The translations under genes were made by a program, and so were the position numbers. A stretch of 64,000 nucleotides of DNA from Auanema rhodensis (taxonomy: Eukaryota; Nematoda; Chromadorea; Rhabditida; Rhabditidae): contig OZ059896.1 in the NCBI GenBank assembly GCA_964057225.1, positions 6,262,001-6,326,000 on the forward strand, in the 5' to 3' direction. The stretch's first letter is position 1. The number at the start of each line of letters is the position of its first letter. Below the pieces are notes generated by a model. The model saw only the letters and a program-made list of their open reading frames with translations, searched no databases and was not told the DNA's origin. Below are positions 25,925 through 36,962 of this stretch, in pieces.

Positions 25925-28900
25925 ATGGGTTTTGATACACCATCAAATCAGAGAGGAGGTTTGTATCAAGTTTTTGTGCTTGAAATATTTAAAAATTATC
26001 ATGTTTATAGGATTCAGAGGTCGCGGTGGGCCTGGTAGTGCTAGAGGTATATTAACACATTTCTTTCTTTGGTACTAGTTTTGTTTTTTAGGTGGACGTG
26101 GGGGTGCTATGAACAACCGTGGTGGTGGAAAGTTCTCTCCTAGAGGTTTTTCGTTACGCCTCTTGTTCGTTTTCTTACTTTTTTTTAGGTAGAGGAGGTC
26201 GTGACTTCAGTTCACCCAGAGGCGGACGTGACTTCAGTTCTCCCAGAGGCGGACGTGACTTCAGTTCTCCCAGAGGCGGACGTGATTTCAGTTCTCCCAG
26301 AGGCGGACGTGATTTCAGTTCTCCCAGAGGCGGACGTGACTTTGGTTCATCTAGAGGAGGACGTGACTTCAGCTCATCCAGAGGTGGTAGTGGAGGAGGA
26401 TTCCGTGGCGGTAGAGGCCGAGGTGGAAATGGAGGCCGTGGACGTGGTAACGCCAACTTTACTCCAAGAGGAGGTGGCCGTTATAATGACAGAGCTATGA
26501 GTGAAAAGAGAAAGCCTTTCAGAGATGAAGAAGAGGAAGACGATGAAGGTATATTGCATGTAATTTCATCTTTCATGTCATTTTTGTTCAGAAGTTCCTC
26601 AGAAGAAGGCAAAGTCTCTTCCCAACACTCCTGCTGGAAAGAAGGCTGATAAGCAGAAATTCCCACCAAAAGGAAAAGCCAAGGTAATAGTCCTTTTTTT
26701 CATTTTCATTTTCTATTTTGTTTAGCCTGTTGACGAGGATAGTGATGAAGAGATTGATGAAGACGAGGAGGAAAGTGATGAAGGTGATTGAAAATTTCTC
26801 AAATTTAATAAATGGGATTTTTATTCAGAACCCGTGACTAAAGGCAAGAAACCCCAAAAGGCTGTAGCTCCAGCTGAGGAAGATGAAGACGATGAGGATG
26901 AGGAGGAGGATGATGATGATGATGATGACGATGATGACGAAGAAGAAGATGAAAGTGACGAGGAAGTACCTGTACCTAAGGGAAAGGCTGCTCCTGCCAA
27001 GAAGACAATTCAGAAGGTAGAAGAAAGTGAGGATGAAGACGATGAAGATGAGGAAGAAGAGGAAGATGATGATGAGGTATTAACTTTTTTCATAATAAAA
27101 TTTACTGTTCTTCTAGGATGAAGAGGAAGACGAAGAAGAAATTCAACCTGTAAAGAAAGGAGTAAAGGTAGTAGCTGCTGCTCAGAAGGGAAAGAAGGTA
27201 ATTGTGTTTGGTTAAAATAAATTATTCTTTAATTATTCATTGGTTTTCTAGGCTGCCCCTGTCGAAGAAAGTGATGAGGATGATGAAGACGAAGAAGAAG
27301 ATGAAGATGATGAAGATGAGGAAGAAGACGAGGAGGAGGTATACATATTTGCAGTATAATTTACGTTATATTATTAAGGATGAGGAAGAAACTGTAAACA
27401 AAGCTGTTAAAGCAACACCATCTTCAAAATCTGCTCTTAAAACCGCTGATAGTGCTAAATCTAACAAACACGTTGATCTCTCTAACGCTAACACTCCAAC
27501 AACTGCTGTTAGTTATTAATATATTTTCAAGTTTAACTAATCCACTTTAGAGCAAAAAAACACCAGGAACTCCACACCCAAAGGCTGCCGCTCTTGCCAA
27601 GCCCAAATTAGACTTTGATGATGACAGTGATGAGGATGAGGATGAAGACGAGGAAGATGAGGATGAGGAAGAATTTGAAGATGAGGAGGAAGAGGATGAA
27701 GACGAGGAAGAGGAAGAGGAAGAAGATGAAGAAGTGAGGGAATTGAATTATCAATACAAGTATTATTTTTAATTAAGGAAGAGGTAGCCAAACCTGTTCA
27801 AAAAAAAGCTGATCCTAAAAAAGCAACAAAACCAGAACCGAAAAAGCCAGTCGCAGCAGAGAAAGAACAACCTAAGGCTTTGAAGCGTAAGACTGAGGAT
27901 AACCCTCCACCAGCTAAGGTCATTAAGCTGAGCGCTGATCAAATTGTTGAAGAGGAAGAGAGGAGAAGAAATGAACGTGATACTCGTTCACTATTCATTA
28001 AAGGATTCCCTAAGAATTTCAAGGCATGCTTTGCTATAACTCATATAAAATAATTGTATCGCTATTATTTAGAATTCACAACTTGAGGAACTCTACAGTG
28101 ATATTGAAGCCGTTCGTCATAAACCACAACAAAGTTTTGCATGGATTGTGTTCAAAACAGAGGCTGTTTGTAACAAAGCTCATACTGCCCTTTCTCAAAA
28201 GAAGATTGAGGGAAAGCTTTTACAAGTTGATTTCTGTGGAGCAAAGTCAGCACATAGAAAAAACAACGGTACAAATATTTTTTTTCTGTGTAATCATCTA
28301 GTTTCTTCAGAGAACAGTAAACAGATAAAGCCTATTAATCCTCTTGAACTTTATGTTAACGGATTACCTAGTTCTGCCAGCAAAACTGATCTCAAAAATA
28401 TCTTCCGCTCTGCTGTTTCCATAAAGACTATTAATGTTATTGGAAAAGTTAACAAAGTGTTAGTATACATTCTCCTTTTTTATTCATTCATTTATATAAT
28501 AATCAATGTTAGTTACTTATGCATATAATTTTACTGCAGTAGCAGCGCTTTCATTCAATTTGGAACTGAAGAAGATGCCAAGGCCGCTTTTGATAAGAGT
28601 AGAGGATTGAAAGTTGGTGGAAAACCAGTGGAAGTATTCTTTGCTCGTACCAGATCCATTGTGGAAAATAATAAGGTGATCATTAGATATTTTACTTTTG
28701 TTATCATAATTTTATAGAACCGCCCTCTCAATAAGAATATTAAGCCTGCTGATGATGATTCTGAAAGTGAGGAAGATATTCCTTCAAGTGATGAAGACAT
28801 CGAGGAAGTACCTACTGCTAAAGGAAAGGGAAAGCCAAAGCCAAAAGCTAAAGGAAAGAAAGTATTGGCACGAAAACCACCAGTAGAGGAGAGTGATGAT

Positions 28901-28933
28901 GACGAAGACGATGATGAAGATGATGATGAATAG
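25925..28933 (+). CDS. nucl-1: Nucleolin-like protein with N-terminal RGG domain, acidic tracts and two RRMs
   Basis: This is a predicted nucleolar RNA-binding protein in ribosome biogenesis, read as about 780 residues. An N-terminal Gly/Arg domain (25925-26500) is spread over three short exons and one long exon holding seven 9-residue repeats of the type GGRDFSSPR. The basic segment SEKRKPF follows, then alternating Asp/Glu runs and Lys/Pro/Ala-rich stretches (26520-27770) like the nucleolin N-terminus. RRM1 has RNP2 LFIKGF and RNP1 FAWIVF (27990-28260); RRM2 has RNP2 LYVNGL and RNP1 SSAFIQF (28330-28670). A short acidic tail ends at TAG 28931-28933. The order RGG-acidic-RRM-RRM is the reverse of vertebrate nucleolin (acidic-4 RRMs-RGG). 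Start codon: TTTCAG lies 13 bases upstream and the first codons lead straight into RGG. A nucleolin-like gene (K07H8.10) also neighbours NAA10 in C. elegans, from memory. Confidence 0.88.
26191..26379 (+). repeat. 27-bp coding tandem repeat, about 7 copies
   Basis: Seven consecutive 27-bp units encode GGRDFSSPR, starting AGAGGAGGTCGTGAC. The middle copies are nearly identical in DNA. The last two have Gly-Ser or Ser-Ser-Ser replacements. It lies in the RGG exon of the nucleolin-like gene. Confidence 0.9.
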
Positions 28934-30387
28934 ATTAACCTCCAATTGTGCGTTTAGATGTTAAATTGTTGATTTTATTGTTCACTGTATGTTTCATTTT
29001 AATTGTTGTTGATGCTAATACGCTATACATTCTTGTTGATTTTCTCATATTCATAAACTATTTTACATCTGAAATTGATCACTCATTCGCAATCTTTCCG
29101 AATTCTTATCAGGAACACTATCAAAATTAGCTTTTTTTCTGAAATTCCCGATAAAGGGTGATGAAAACTGGAAACAAGATAGAATTATCATATAATTCCA
29201 GATTTTAAATTTGGTTAAGTCATTCTCTTCTAATAAGTGGATGATATGACTGCGATTCAGACAGAGGACGATTAGAGATCGCTGCAAACAACGAGACGGA
29301 GAAAAAACGGTCGTACGACCGAAGACCAGTGAATGGTCGCGCGACAGGGAAAATCTAAAACCAAGCAATAGCATAACTACTTTTCAGCTCTTCCACTCAT
29401 ATAACGTTCATTATACCATTTTACATACTTCTTTTGTATCCTGACTGATCTAGAACAGTATCATTGTAGGATTTCTGTTGACCTCCATGTGCTGAATCGT
29501 CCATGAATAGTCACATGTATCACTCATAGATCCAATCGATTTATAGTAAACATTATATTCTATATTGAGTAACTATTGTTATTTTTGTTAAGATAATTAT
29601 CATTGTTATCCCAATTTTGGCTCTTATCTCATACACTTCTTATCAATTTTTTTATCATTATCTATAGATTAGAGCAGCATGGAGCAAAACAAATATTGTC
29701 ATTTATAATGAGAAATACCTATTTCTTTTATTTTATCCATAGAGAAATAACTAAAATGGTATAACATGAAAATTACCTCAAGGCTATCGCGTAAAACGAT
29801 CTTTTAGAACAGGTTTTTTGCCTTATGAATCTTACAAAATGCCATCAAATTCACAGCTATGCATCGACAAATTTCTGAAGTTTCTTCAACTTATCTGTCT
29901 CGAATAAGAGAAAAGCATATAAACTATATATATATTTTGGCGCCCTTTCATCCGAAATTTGATGGCTCTTTTTGTACTGAAGATATAGTATTTTCTCAAA
30001 TTAATAAACTCAGATATAGTCTTAGTATTGTAGTTCGATAACACTACTTACGAACTCGGTTCAGTAATATTCACTTAAGGCTCTTTTTTGTTTTTCCTTT
30101 TAACTAATATTTATCGCTGGCATCCATGTTCAATTGAAAACCAGTTAATAATAACGACATCGTGATATCAAACAATGCTACCGTGAACTAAAAAAAATTT
30201 TATCTCGAAAATAACTTCACGAAATATTTTTTTCAAGAATTTCCTGTCGTTACTTGCACACTCATGTTTTTACTTCCTAATTATTATTTTTCCTGCCAAT
30301 ATTTATTTATCTAACAAAACGATTCACACTGTTCTTACTTAATAGCTATACTCAATTTCTTCCATTTGCTGATATTTTAGGTCCGAA
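28934..30387. other. Intergenic region with CpG-rich palindromes
   Basis: This is the nucleolin 3' flank and V-ATPase upstream region, 1.45 kb, mostly AT-rich. A more GC-rich patch at 29270-29360 holds two palindromes (CGGTCGTACGACCG at 29308-29321; GTCGCGCGAC at 29336-29345). No exon is recognised. Confidence 0.45.
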
Positions 30388-33300
30388 ATGGGGGACTTCT
30401 CACGTTCAGAGGAGATGCGCTTTTGCCAGCTCATCGTTGAAAAAGATGCAGCATTTAACTGTGTAGCTGAACTCGGAAAACAACCTTATGTCCAGTTCAA
30501 AGATGTTAGTTTTGAAAATTACGATGTTCGATTAAACTTCTCTATTTAAGTTGAACCCTAATGTTAATCCTTTCCAACGTATGTTTGTTCGTGATATTCG
30601 TCGCTTGGATGAAATGGAACGTAAACTTAGTGAGTTCATTGAGTAGTGCTATAAATATTTTATTCAAAATAACCAAATAATCGAATTTCTTCAAAGGATT
30701 CTTGGAAAGTCAAATCACTGCTGACAGTATTCCCGTCCCCGGACGAGTTGATGATGGCGATTACACTATCATGCCACAAGCCGAATTAAATCAGTTAGAG
30801 GTTATTTATAAACGGAATATTTTTGTTCTTATTCAATTTTTTTTCAGACCACATTGACAGATTTAGAGCGTGATGTTAAAAATATGAATGAATCAGATTC
30901 TCAGTTGAGAACAAACCTTATGGAGTTAAAAGAATGGGATCATGTTCTCGATAAGACAGATCAATTTTTCCAAGGAGTATTTTATTTGTTAATTTCTAAT
31001 TATAAGAATATTTCATAGGGTGTCGATGATCAAGCTCAAGAAGAGCTTGAATTACAAGAAGAAGAAGGATTCGGTAAGCATGAAAAAGCACCAATGAGGT
31101 AAGATCTGTTTAAACTTGTTTTGAATTAATGTTTATATATATAGCTATGGTGTTGGTACCATTCGTCGTGAACGTCTTCTTGCTTTCGAAAGAGTTTTAT
31201 GGAGAGCTTGTCACCATACTGCCTATCTCCGCAGTGCTCCAATTGATGAAGTATTCGAATATGCCAATGTAATTTTATTATTGGCCATTGATTTTATTAC
31301 TTCAATTTATACAGGGAGAGTGTTCTGAAATGGCTGTCTTCATTGTCTTCTATAAGGGAGATCGTCTCAGAGCAATCATTGAAAAAGTTTGTGATGGATT
31401 CAAAGCCAAACTCATGAAAAACTGCCCAAAAACATTCAAGGTGAATATTATATATAATATTTAGATTAATCTCTTTTTTAGGAAAGACAATCTGCACGCG
31501 TTGATGTTCGTGCTCGTTTACAAGATCTGCAAACAGTTATCGGACAAACTAAAGATCATCGTCTTCGTGTATTACAAGCTGCCGCTAACAACCATAACCA
31601 ATGGCTCAAGCAGGCAAGTATTTCTTCAAAAAGAAGTATCATGTTATATTAAAAAGAAAAAAACGTAAATTCTTATTAAACAAAATTTTAAAATTAAAAT
31701 CTAATTGTGAAATAGAATTTCAGACTGAAAATAGAAACATAAACTAATTCAATTATTTTAGAAATATTTTTTGAGAATACTTTATAATGAGTTCACAAAA
31801 GAAAATAAGAAAGAAGGTTAATTGATTCATACAATTTCTAGGTTCGCATGCAAAAAACAGTATATGCCCACTTGAATCTGTTCACATTCGATGGAATTGG
31901 CAGATTCTTTGTTGCCGAAGCTTGGATTCCAAATCGTTATATTGACGATGTCAAGATTGCTTTACAACGAGGAGCTGTAAGCCAATTATATTTAATTTCA
32001 CAGTAATTCATTGTTATCTTCAGGAATCCACTGGATCAACTGTTGCACCTGTCCTCAACGTATTGGAGACTTCCAAGACACCTCCAACTTTCAACAAGAC
32101 AAATAAGTTTACAGCCGTCTTCCAAGGAATTGTCGATTCTTATGGTGTTGCCAGCTATCGCGAGTTGAATCCAGGTATATATACAGCTCTTCTGCTTATT
32201 TATCTGAATATGTTATAGCTCCATATACTATCATCTCTTTCCCATTTTTGTTCTCTTGTATGTTCGGTGATCTTGGTCACGGTATCTTGATGTTCCTTTG
32301 TGGTCTTTACCTTGTTTTACGCGAAAAGAATCTTATTGCACGCAACATTAAGGATGAGGTACAACTCAACTTATGTGATATATACGTAGTAGTATTGATG
32401 TTTTCAGATCTTTGGCATGTTCTTCGGAGGACGTTACATTATTCTCCTTATGGGTTTGTTCTCAATTCATGCTGGAATCCTATACAATGATCTGTTCGCT
32501 AAGTCATTCAATGTCTTCGGAAGTCATTGGCTTAACCCATACAAGTACTATCAAATTATATATACATCGAGAAATGAGTTTGTTTCAGCTTGTCACAGGT
32601 TGATACATGGATTGAGCAAGCTGGTATAGCTAAGAAGGAAATGTTCATTGAGTTGGATCCAGGAGTTTCGTATCAACATAGCGATGGACCTTATCCATAT
32701 GGAGTTGATCCAGCATGGAATATTGGAGAAAACAAACTTAACTTCCTCAATTCCATGAAGATGAAGACATCTATCATTCTCGGAGTTGGACAAATGACAT
32801 TCGGAGTTATACTCAGCTTCTTTAATCATCGTTTCTTCAAGTCAAAGATTGAAATCTTTACTGTTTTCATTCCACAAATTGTATTTATGAGCTGCATCTT
32901 TATTTATCTCTGCCTTCAGGTTTTTTACTTAATTTATCTTTAATGCAAATCATCGTAAATGTTTAGATTATTCTTAAATGGATTTTCTTCTGGGTTCGTG
33001 AGGAGACCGTTTTCGGTCGTCTGTATCCAGGTTCTCACTGTGCTCCATCTCTTCTCGTAAGTATTTCAAATATAGAGTCAAAAATATATTGATCTTAAGA
33101 TTGGACTCATCAACATGTTCATGTTCAAAGACCGTGAGCCTGGATTCGTAAACTTGGACAAAGTCATCAGTAATTCTTCCGGACACGTTGTATACCAGGA
33201 GCTTGAGGCATGCTATCTCACTCAGTGGTATCCTGGACAAGTAATACAATTAAACATATAAGAAATAAACTATAATATATTTTATTAAAGAGTACTATCG

Positions 33301-34118
33301 AAGCTATTCTCGTTTTGGTTGCTCTTCTCTGCGTTCCAATTATGTTATTCGGAAAGCCAATTCATTTCTTGATGGAGCAAAAAAAGAAAAAGAGAGACTT
33401 GAGTGGTAGCATGGTCCGGCTATTAAAAGTTTCACTTCCCTTTGTAAATCTTTTTTCTTTAGTCTGTACACGCTAATGTTTACAATGATGATGCTGAAAT
33501 TGTTATCAATGGTACTCAAAAGGCTGAACAGCATCATGATGATGATGAACATGGAGAACACGTAAGCATTATCATGATTTCCAATAAAAAATTAAACTTA
33601 CTTTTAGACTTTCGGAGATGTTATGGTTCATCAGGCTATTCACACTATTGAATATGTTCTCGGATGTGTTTCCCATACTGCATCTTATCTCCGTCTCTGG
33701 GCTTTGTCTCTTGCTCACGCACGTAAGTTCTGCTATTAGAAAATAGTTTAAAAATATTTTTTAAGAACTTTCTGAAGTACTCTGGCACATGGTCTTGGTT
33801 AATGCTTTGAACCTTGATGGAGTTGCCGGATACATCGCCTTGTTTGTTATTTTCTTCTTCTTCGCTGTTCTCACCTTCTCTGTACTTGTACTTATGGAGG
33901 GTCTTTCTGCGTTCCTCCACGCTCTCCGTCTTCATTGGTATGGCTCCGAAAATGTTGTTCAACTTACAACATATAAATTATGTGATTAATATATTTTAAT
34001 TTACCTTTTTTCCAGGGTCGAATTCCAATCTAAATTTTATCTTGGTCTTGGATATGCCTTTGAGCCTTTCAGCTTCAAGACTACACTTCAACTTGCTGAA
34101 TCTGGGCCCAGCAGCTAA
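30388..34118 (+). CDS. V-type proton ATPase 116-kDa subunit a
   Basis: Subunit a is the membrane stator of the Vo sector and forms the proton half-channels against the c-ring. The start at 30388 ([15 protein letters not shown]) lies seven bases after TTTTAG. The cytosolic N-terminal half follows: [26 protein letters not shown], then [20 protein letters not shown]. The membrane half includes [20 protein letters not shown] and [11 protein letters not shown], then [33 protein letters not shown], and [20 protein letters not shown], which holds the essential channel arginine. It ends [19 protein letters not shown] with TAA at 34116-34118. About 870 residues, the usual length. Small phase-matched introns throughout; one intron (about 31616-31841) is longer. 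Nematodes have several paralogues (unc-32, vha-5, vha-6, vha-7); I cannot say which this is. Confidence 0.95.
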
Positions 34119-34834
34119 ACTATCAGTAGTACCAACAGCTCTGGTGGGATAGCTTAATACATTAAGCATGCGAAACTAATTTTACGAAATATATTAAATA
34201 GGTTTATTAGATAACAATAGTTTTTTTTATTCTTTAGATTAACTGATTTTTCTGTTTGCTCTATCATCTACCTGATGAGCTAACAGTTTTTCTCACCCCT
34301 CTTACCATTAATCCTTAGAATTTCTCCTTAGAATTTTTCCTCCATCTTTCTTCTTCTCTCTCCATGGACATTATTTAATGCTCAGTGTTTTTTTCAAATT
34401 TTTTCATAGAAATCTTCAAGCCAAACAATGACATTCCCTATCCATTAAAGGAAAGTCTATGGATAGTATCGTTTGTGTATTTTTACATAATCTATATAAT
34501 ATGAGAAGACATAATAGAAAGTTGTCAAACCTTTTTCCCGGTGAATAGAGCTGTGAATAAAAATTTTTTCTACTGAGTATGGGTGTAAATTTTATTTTTT
34601 CTCCTAATATTAGCTGATATAGTTGAAATATTATTATTTATATTTAATATATAATATTCATGTATTATATATAGTAACTAGCTGTTTACAGGAATGTTTT
34701 TTTTTGAAACAACAGGCACGAATAACTTTAATACGTATAATGTTGTTTTCAGAACACAAATCTACAAAACTTTGAAAATTATATTTAATACAAAATTTAT
34801 TCATTTATCTTTCAAATGTATAAACTACATGGTT
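34119..34834. other. Tail-to-tail spacer between the V-ATPase and chemoreceptor genes
   Basis: This is 716 bp of AT-rich sequence between the two convergent stop codons, with AATAAA-like signals (for example near 34558) but no coding signal. Confidence 0.4.
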
Positions 34835-36962
34835 CTATTCTTGTCTATGTTCGGTTAAATGAGTATTTGAAGAGCCTTTTGGTGCTGAGTTAACCGAAGA
34901 AGTTCGCTCTGCAGCAATTCTCTCTGCTCGTGGACGGCAAAATACTTTTTCGAAAAAGAATTCTCGATAAGGTTTCACAAAATAAAAACTAAAATAAATA
35001 TTTTTGCTATAAAATGGAAGAAAATACCTTAGAGATGCGTTTGCCAATGGATATGATGCAAGTGTGATGTACGGCATACGGATGAAGTAATAAGGCATAG
35101 GAGCTGAACCCCATAATAACGTGGTACCAGAAACAAGCACAAGGGGAATAGATATGGCAACGATTGGATAGAGATTCTGAATATGGTTTTGAGTTGTTTT
35201 TCTTCTTATTCTCACAACCTGTAGTACAAGCATAATATTAAGCTGTCTTTGAAGTTTATAACTAGTTTCAGATAAATGTTTTCTTGATTTACTTAACTTA
35301 TAAAAAGTTAAATAAGAAGCTATTGTATTAAAAAAATAAAATGAGAAAAATCCAATTCCTGCTACAATACCTGAAATTTTTCCAGATCAGTTTTGTATGC
35401 AAATTAATGGAATACTAAATTACCAAATGGCAAATATCTATATGTATATGTATCTGCAGCAAGAAATACTGTATCTGGCCTGTCAATATATGGACGTAAT
35501 AACGAAATCATATCTCTTTTAATGATTTCTTCAATAACAAACTACAAAATAATGTAAATTGTTTTTTTTTTTGATAAACCTTTAAGTGAAATCTTTCTTA
35601 TCGAATTTCTTTTGAAAACACTATGTCACGTACTTTTAATGTGATAATTTTAAGCTTTTGTGATATAGATAAAGGTACAGTTCAATAGAATTTACGTAGA
35701 AAACAGAAAAATTGATAATATTATTAACTTAATTGACGTCATGACTTGCTTTGGTTAAACCTTTACGCACGAAAAATATGAATTAGAACACGTATAATAA
35801 CAATTTTATAATTTATTAATATTTAAATATTAAATTTTTTCACATGATCTGTTATAATATGAATCAGATTTTCATAACCTTTATAACTCGTAGTGCATAA
35901 TAAAGAAATATTACCTGTGGATTATCAACTACATAATAAGCCCACGGTGTTACTAATAAACTAAAAATTAAATTTATGCCAAACACAACTGCATATCCTC
36001 TGAAAGAAACAACTTGCCAATATATTTCAAAAATATATAAACTTTGCCGAAAAAGTAAAATCGATTAAGTCTTGACGTTGATATATAATCATTAACCGAG
36101 TAAAACAACAATCATTATTAGCTGTGAAAACAGTCATTCCACTAATAATTGTTATGCAAAACTAAACTTAAAAAATGGAAAGAATATTAAAAAAAATTAT
36201 CTTTAATTAACTATATTTGGGATGTATTCTTGTTTTATTAAGATTAAACAATACAAATATAGGTATCAACTGATTTTATTTTCTTTTTTTTTCAAAAAAT
36301 TCGAGTTCAAAACAATTGTTGAAAAAAAGGAAAAGTCGATAGTATTAAAGTACCTTATATTTGATGAATTTCTTATAAGGACCTCGATAATAACAACTAA
36401 AAAAAAGAAAAGAAAAGTATGAATAGCACATTCATGCTTTTCTTTTCTTTTTTTATATTTAAACCACCTATATTCTTAATATAATAATATAATATTTATT
36501 TTTAATTAGATGAATATATTATATTGAATACCCATGCTTTATTAGAATAGAAAACTACCGCAATTTTTGCTCCCTCTTCTCCAAAATACTTTGCTAGACC
36601 GTTAACAGTAGCCACGGGAGCAGGTAATAATGCATCCGGCCCCAGTACAATCACAACAATAAGAGAAAAAAGTAAATCACAAATCTATATTATAAGAATA
36701 ATTAGTAAAACAATTATTATAAACGGAATATATATGTATATATTGTATTTAAATGACCACGCAATCTTGTTATATTAAGTCGAAACAACAATTTGATTTT
36801 AAAGAAACTAACCGTTAATTTGAGTAAACTATAACGATATATACTCATTTCAAGAGAAGATCGTGTGAGAATAACATAAATAAGCAAACTATTAAGAATA
36901 TCTCCAATTGTTGATAAAGTTAAAATAAAAGAATTAGTTATATTTAGATCACCCAATAACAT
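34835..36962 (-). CDS. Nematode seven-transmembrane chemoreceptor, Str-superfamily-like
   Basis: The start at 36962 (MLLGDLNITNSF) opens TM1 (ILTLSTIGDILNSLLIYVIL). Further exons lie at about 36691-36540 (ICDLLFSLIVVIVLGPDALL), about 36165-36055 (ITIISGMTVFTANNDCC), about 36003-35917 (GYAVVFGINLIFSLLVTPW), about 35541-35425 and about 35374-35222 (GIGFFSFYFFNTIASY, then the polar loop SYKLQRQLNIMLVLQ). The last exons give NLYPIVAISIPLVLVSG, PLANASLSFYFVKPYREFFF and a polar tail with TAG at 34835. The TM5-loop-TM6 pattern with LQRQL...LQ and the PYR motif after TM7 are typical of SRH/STR/SRI receptors. The family assignment within the superfamily is open. Two very short introns (42 nt at about 35221-35180; 39 nt near 35042-35004) are in frame and free of stops. 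Confidence 0.75.
36400..36454. repeat. 25-bp near-perfect inverted repeat with 5-nt loop
   Basis: Arms 36400-36424 and 36430-36454 pair over 25 bp with a single mismatch that is a T-G wobble (36418/36436), around a 5-nt loop. Outer parts are A/T runs punctuated by G-C pairs; the inner part is GTATGAAT/ATTCATGC. It lies inside an intron of the chemoreceptor gene. Confidence 0.9.

Noticed and set aside
26175-26500. Antisense and alternate-frame open frames over the RGG repeats
   Set aside because: Shadows of the 27-bp repeat; the RGG frame is the one with consistent splice phases.
29159-29260. GTGATGA resembling a C/D snoRNA C box
   Set aside because: No D box (CTGA) or terminal stem at a suitable distance.
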